A stretch of 54,097 bases of DNA, taken from contig NW_020170417.1 of assembly GCF_000524195.1 (NCBI RefSeq), forward strand, positions 567,520 to 621,616, read 5' to 3'. The translations under genes were made by a program, and so were the position numbers. The stretch comes from Echinococcus granulosus (taxonomy: Eukaryota; Platyhelminthes; Cestoda; Cyclophyllidea; Taeniidae). Below the pieces are notes generated by a model that saw only the letters and a list, made by a program, of their open reading frames with translations, was not told the origin of the DNA and did no database searches. This document shows positions 49,901 through 54,097 of this stretch, piece by piece. Position 1 is the first letter of the stretch. Each line of letters begins with the position of its first letter.

Positions 49901-52900
49901 TCTGCAAACCCTCACACAAAGCTACAATAACAAAGTGTATTGCTTTGTTGTTTTAAAAAACCAGACTTCATGCCTAATTCGGGATGCATTCATTGCTAAT
50001 TTATGAGGGTTCTGTCATTTGATTCCTTGACCGTGTGATTTAAAAGCTCTTTCGGATTTCAGCATCATATGCATGCAATTTTTCATATGAATCCATTATG
50101 GGGCATATCCTGTCGTCGTTAACGGTGATCTCTGCGATTTTTACCCTATTTTGAACCATGATGGCATAAAATGTTGATTGTAATTGATGAAACGGAATGA
50201 GTTCAATTCGATCTCAAATTGTGGAAGGTAATATTGCTTCAAAGTTGTTGTGTGACCTTTTAAAAAGACACAGTTTCAACTTTCTTCTCTCAAATGGTTG
50301 AGAAAATTGAGTTTTGATGGGGAATCACGTTGAGACGGCTTTATATGCCATTGTTGTGACGTTAATTCGAGCGTAACTTGTCAAAAAACAACCGTCAGTG
50401 ATGCTTAACGTGGATGATGGAGCAGTTTGTTTACAACTACATCGTCGAGGAAGGAAAGGCCGTAAAGGCTGCTAAGCAAATGGTTCTTACCCAGATACTT
50501 TGGTAGTTGGTTATCAAGGGACATTTTTTCTCATTCCCTTTATTTACGTTAAAACAACGCATAACATCTTGTTTACTGAATGATCGACTCTCCTGTGACT
50601 ATTCCCAGGGGATCCACTCACTACGCAGCCACTTCATTCCCAGAAGACCGGGTATACCTTGCGTATTGGAGGACTGTAGACGAATTGTTTAACTAAGAAA
50701 CGCAGTGCAACTCGAGGTTACGTGGGAATATTTTCTTCCTTAGTGACACCTAGAACCAGTGGATCAGTGAGACTAAGGTCCTTACCTTGTAAGATCTTGT
50801 CACAAAACTTGCCCATGAAGACTTCGAAACGATCTATGTGATAGGAAGGAGATAGCAAGTCATCATCATTTCCTATGTTCCTCTGATGACATCTCTCCAA
50901 GCTTTGGACGACAGTTGATTTTTCGTGGTACCGGCACCACTCAGTCGCATGTGGAATGGGATTGGTGAATCGAATTCAAAAGGCATACGGAGACGGAGGT
51001 GGATAGGGTCAGATTCTTCTTGCCCTCATTGGGAAAGGATGAGGCGATTACAGGCTGTAACGATGGTTACTTCAACTAATAAAATATGTAAAGAAACTCT
51101 CTGCAGTTGTTTAACTTCTGTTTGCGGTTGTTCTGTCATTGGCATTTAAGTCGTTTGACAGATCAGAGCTTCCGAAAGTGTTAGCCGTCCCCATTTGGAC
51201 AATTTATTGACCCCTTTGACCTATCTCCATAAGAACGGATAAGATTTTGGAAGATGGTTTGGACGATACACCTTTAGTTTGGTCTTATAATTTGCACCTA
51301 CATTAAGAATTTGGGTATTTCATAGCTAATAGTTGAGCATTTTTACAAGATTTGAATTTCTGATAGGTGGTTCCTGTGTCATCTTTTTTTTGAAAATACT
51401 GCACAAAGTATTGCAGGCTTTGGAATAGCAATCACACCTTGCCTCTTGGTCGCATTTTTACAATGCTTAATTTTTCGCATTGGATGAATTATAAAACCTC
51501 TGTTGCTATCCTGAAACGTTTCCTACACGCGCATTACATATTTTCGCCATCTGTGTTTGGTGCCAAAAGAAATTTATGCCAAAGTCCAACCCTACAGCCT
51601 ATCTGGTTGGCCTAAAATCACCCCTTCGGTGTGCCTATGTTTACAAGAACTCTCCAGCTGCCTCGTGACAAATACTAACTGTTTGGATTCGTTTGAACAC
51701 AGAATTTTCAAGAAAGGATGAGCTTTCTTATTGAGTGTTCGTTAAACAAGTAGTTGTTTCACCTTCCTATGAATACGCACAACTGCCGAAATGGTCATTT
51801 ATTGGCAGAAGGATTCAGAAAATATGGCTTTCATTCGGAGCTCAAGAGAATGAACAAATCTGTAGATCTGTGAAGTTCAGGTGTTTTGGTGATTGTACCA
51901 AGGTTTGAGGATACATGGAGAAAGGAGTCCAGCACCTGTATGAAATGAAATACAAAATACCGATGAACACGAACTCTCAATAATTGGAGAAAATGCTTTT
52001 GTTTTTGCATCGTGTGTGTACCGTCTTTGTTTGCAAATTTAAAAGGAACTGCTCCAACCACTCCCCACATTAATGGAGTCAGCTTTTCGCGAACCGCAAG
52101 TTGTCAGAAATGAGATCAGTTTTCGTGCTGTCTGGAATTCTCTTGAACATGCAGTAGCATGGGTACACTCTTTGCATGGGTTCTGGGAAACCATAGGAAT
52201 GTCTTCATGATATGGATCTGGTTACTGGATCAATCGCTTCTCTCTCCCATTCACAGTAACTTTCCCATTTTTCCTCTTCACGTTAACTAGATTATGCAAT
52301 CATACTTTTCCCAGCTTCTAATCGAGTTTCCACGGTTAAAGATTCTTCCATGACAAATGTTACTCTCGCCAAGACGAATCTCCATGCAGGTACAAATCGT
52401 GGTGATTGTTAGCAGTAAAGGTCAATTTGAATCTCTGTCATTGTTACACAAATACTGGTGAATTGCATTACATGCAACGGCAGCGAAGCGGCTAATTTGG
52501 CGCCTTGATATTTCTTCCCTACTCAAGACTTCATTCTTCACTGATAATCGCCGTTCACGTAAAAAACAATCCTCGAAATTCTTACAGATATTGTGAGCTA
52601 CATAGTTAATCCACATTAATATTCACTGTATGAATCACCAAATCTGCAAAATATATCTACAAAATTTTAAGTGGTTTAAAGTGTTTCATGAATTTTCATC
52701 CAAATAGCTAAAGTAGATTTGAGTTACAGCCTACTTCGAGTAGTCTTAATTCCTAATTGCCTAAATTTGTTAATAAAGAATACCTGTTATTCGCAGCAAT
52801 GACTTGCGCTGCTAAATGATGTGATCGACAAACGAGAGTTTTCGTCCCTTTTTGGTAGGAGACGCTACTCTTGAAAGTATGAATAGTAGACGCATTTCAA

Positions 52901-53195
52901 ATCAGTGATATTTGGAGGGAGTTAGCTGAATGCCTTTGTGGGCGTCAGAAGAGGAGACATCTCCTGTCACTAACCATGAGTTCTACATCCCTCTTTTCCA
53001 CCTCCCCAGGACGATAGTAAATGACTATTTTTAATTCTTCCTTTCCAGTGCCTCTGGTCTCGCGAATGTGCCCAAGTGACATCTGCCGGGTGTGGAAGCA
53101 GGGCCCCAACGTGCGCATCGACGCCAGTCTCATTGGTTTCAATGGAACCTCCTCTTGGGTCCGTGGAAACATGTCCTACATCTTCCGCATCACCG
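37897..53195 (+). CDS. ANKRD13-like: ANKRD13-family ankyrin-repeat protein, 5' part, 4 exons
   Basis: ANKRD13 proteins bind ubiquitinated cargo at membranes and steer endocytic trafficking; their C-terminal ubiquitin-interacting motifs are not in this window. Exons: 37897-37992, 38040-38175, 45326-45496, 53049-53195 (550 nt; phases 0, 1, 1 and open phase 1). Protein starts MLEKEIADTYPLHYQVWRND. Ankyrin-repeat signature: DPHGRTPLMLSVTLDHLEST, then VLLRHNANAC. Family-diagnostic blocks follow: [60 protein letters not shown]. These match human ANKRD13A/B/D continuously with no missing segment. Introns are 47, 7,150 and 7,552 nt. The ATG follows an in-frame stop and a splice acceptor. The ANKRD13 domain is cut after IFRITG; the rest lies beyond the right edge. 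Confidence 0.93.
38040..38175 (+). CDS. ANKRD13-like exon 2 (ankyrin repeats)
   Basis: Encodes YDIEALDPHGRTPLMLSVTL, DHLESTRVLLRHNANACFKR and KDYWS plus G. The GRTPLMLSV and LLRHNANA parts are classic ankyrin-repeat helices. The 47-nt intron before it has a strong gtgcag acceptor. The gtaagt donor opens a 7.15-kb intron. Confidence 0.92.
38176..45325 (+). other. ANKRD13-like intron 2 (7.15 kb)
   Basis: Opened by gtaagt and closed by gatttcag. It is AT-leaning and contains only short open frames without recognisable domains on either strand. A lone mariner-terminus-like motif lies near 39480. No nested gene is supported. Confidence 0.7.
45326..45496 (+). CDS. ANKRD13-like exon 3
   Basis: Encodes [40 protein letters not shown] and [14 protein letters not shown] plus T. 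Two overlapping GT donors exist (gtgtga and gtgagt, two bases apart). The second is stronger and gives the expected Leu-Pro-Leu-Val junction with exon 4. Confidence 0.92.
47515..48235 (+). mobile_element. Decayed mariner-type transposase relic
   Basis: Three collinear fragments resemble mariner transposase across frameshifts and stops. About 47576-47640 reads VRCAPKKLRDERKRKHLSHY, like the WVPHEL...RR segment. About 47653-47699 reads VVTLRFINGNPKIKK, like the VTxDEKWxxYxNPKRKKSW region. About 48010-48085 reads LDIAPSDFRLLRAFKEPLKG, like the hallmark YSPDLAPSDFHLFxxLKExLxG. Order and spacing suit the C-terminal two thirds of a mariner protein. The N-terminal HTH and the terminal repeats are not identified, and the catalytic aspartate region is scrambled, so it is inactive. 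Confidence 0.6.
48142..48171. repeat. Perfect 13-bp inverted repeat with 4-nt loop
   Basis: AATCCCACTGTTT, loop TGAT, then AAACAGTGGGATT. It lies within the 3' part of the mariner relic, about 30 nt after the last readable transposase residue. It would form a stable hairpin in RNA or extruded DNA. Confidence 0.75.
53049..53195 (+). CDS. ANKRD13-like exon 4 (start of ANKRD13 domain)
   Basis: Encodes [40 protein letters not shown] and MSYIFRIT plus G. The CPSDxxRVWK motif and the SWxRGxxSxIF motif are family hallmarks. Donor gtacgt, phase 1. Confidence 0.93.
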
Positions 53196-54097
53196 GTACG
53201 TAATTGTGCCTGGCTCACTCTCCCAATTTATTGGTCAGGATTCGAACCACCAAGGGTTAAATTATTGCCTCAACTTTGTGCCAGGATTATGCTGGAGTCC
53301 ACGCTTGAAAGTAGCCGTTGATGTATCACTTTACTACATTGCAAAAACACCTCAATCTCTTGTGTTTGCTGGTTTGATGGTCTTTGTATGGCATCTCGGA
53401 GAGCATGTAGCTGAAAATGATTGGCTTAGTTAAATGTGATGTTTGACTAAGTGTTGAGTCCCTTCGGGTGAATACAGATGTGCACGTCTTCTTGCCTAAA
53501 TATAAAAATATACCAGAGATTTGTGTTTGAAATCCACTTGAGAATTCTTTTAATCTGTTGTGGGGTGTAAGCTTGTCTCTGATACGAAATGGATTTGGAC
53601 TCGGGAGTCGGAGTCCGAAGCTGATTAGTCTGGATTGTTGTGTGTTGATTGGTTAAGACTGGAATTCCCTAGATGAGGACATCTCGAATTTCTGCTGTTT
53701 TAAAAGAAGTTGCTTATTTTGTTTTGTTTGTCTTAGTCATGTTGAATTCGGGTCCATGCTCCTATGGTGGCAGCTTAGATCCTCCCTCGGAACGCATTGC
53801 ACTTAAGAATCACAGTACACATGCTGACAGATTGATGATGCGTTCCCATCACACTCTTTACTCCCACGATACTCAGAGCATTCCAAACCGCTTTTCTCTC
53901 CTACTTGATGTGTGTTTAGCATCTGTCTTCACTCCTGGGATGAAACTCTTGAGTCACACTGCAAGAACAGTAGATGTACTAAAGGGGGATAGTCACATAA
54001 CATTGAGACACATTAAAGTACTTCTCTACTCCAACATTGTGTTGCGAAGTTTTGCGCTTAGTGGCAATTTGCGTAATCTGATTCTGAGTCCAACACT
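53196..54097 (+). other. Right edge: ANKRD13-like intron 4 (start)
   Basis: It follows the gtacgt donor of exon 4. The expected next residues of the ANKRD13 domain were not found in any plus-strand frame up to the edge, so the intron is probably longer than 900 nt. No repeat or gene is recognised. Confidence 0.55.

Larger units (their letters stand above)
45497..53048 (+). other. ANKRD13-like intron 3 (7.55 kb)
   Basis: Opened by gtgagt and closed by ctttccag. It holds the mariner relic at about 47.5-48.2 kb, the hairpin at 48142, and a spliced-leader-like 13-mer at 50777. The remainder shows no conserved coding potential. Confidence 0.7.

Noticed and set aside
50414..50505. Open stretch reading EQFVYNYIVEEGKAVKAAKQ, faintly like a mariner helix-turn-helix start
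   Set aside because: Only a few residues agree, the frame closes within 30 codons and no other transposase motif follows; it is also 2.2 kb downstream of the mariner relic and cannot be its N-terminus.
53221..53260. GGTTCGAATCC on the minus strand, a perfect tRNA B-box
   Set aside because: The flanking five-base T-stem halves do not pair (GGTGG against CCTGA), and no A-box or acceptor stem was found at the right distance, so it is not a tRNA gene.

Overview
The window is nuclear DNA from a metazoan, most likely a parasitic flatworm (Platyhelminthes, probably a tapeworm). It carries three conserved, intron-rich protein genes, AT-leaning introns and intergenic DNA, and no bacterial-style operons. 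The flatworm assignment is an inference. It rests on many micro-introns of 34-47 nt clustered at the 5' ends of all three genes with kilobase introns further 3', and on canonical AG splice acceptors only 4-9 nt upstream of two start codons, as expected for spliced-leader trans-splicing. I could not place the species.

Layout, left to right. (1) 748-14357, minus strand: prp8, the core U5 snRNP splicing factor. Fifteen exons (1,856 codons) read continuously from about human residue 34 to about 1,885. The extreme N-terminus is not located with confidence, and the last ~450 residues (rest of the RNase H-like domain and the MPN/JAB domain) lie beyond the left edge. (2) 14358-17344: about 3 kb between the head-to-head prp8 and spectrin genes, presumably holding both promoters, the missing prp8 5' exon and diverged repeat-like DNA. 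(3) 17345-31276, plus strand: a complete alpha-spectrin gene, 14 exons and 2,430 codons plus stop, with N-terminal partial repeat, spectrin repeats, SH3 and C-terminal EF-hands. Every intron phase closes. Its AATAAA is at 31608. (4) 31614-37896: 6.3 kb without a recognisable gene, but with two GC-rich patches (about 33.95-34.35 kb and 35.76-36.01 kb) that stand out from their surroundings. (5) 37897 to beyond 53195, plus strand: the 5' part of an ankyrin repeat domain 13 (ANKRD13) family gene. Four exons (183 codons plus one base) are separated by introns of 47, 7,150 and 7,552 nt, and the gene continues off the right edge. A decayed mariner-type transposon relic sits in the third intron (about 47.5-48.2 kb).

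The three genes have no obvious joint pathway: prp8 acts in nuclear pre-mRNA splicing, alpha-spectrin in the submembrane cytoskeleton, and ANKRD13 proteins in ubiquitin-dependent endocytic trafficking. The most notable features are architectural: micro-introns including a 35-nt GC-AG intron in prp8, trans-splice-like acceptors abutting two start codons, a diverged ~171-bp tandem repeat inside a spectrin intron, the mariner relic with an adjoining perfect hairpin, and a 13-nt match to the remembered tapeworm spliced leader. I found no convincing evidence of a wholly new multi-gene system.
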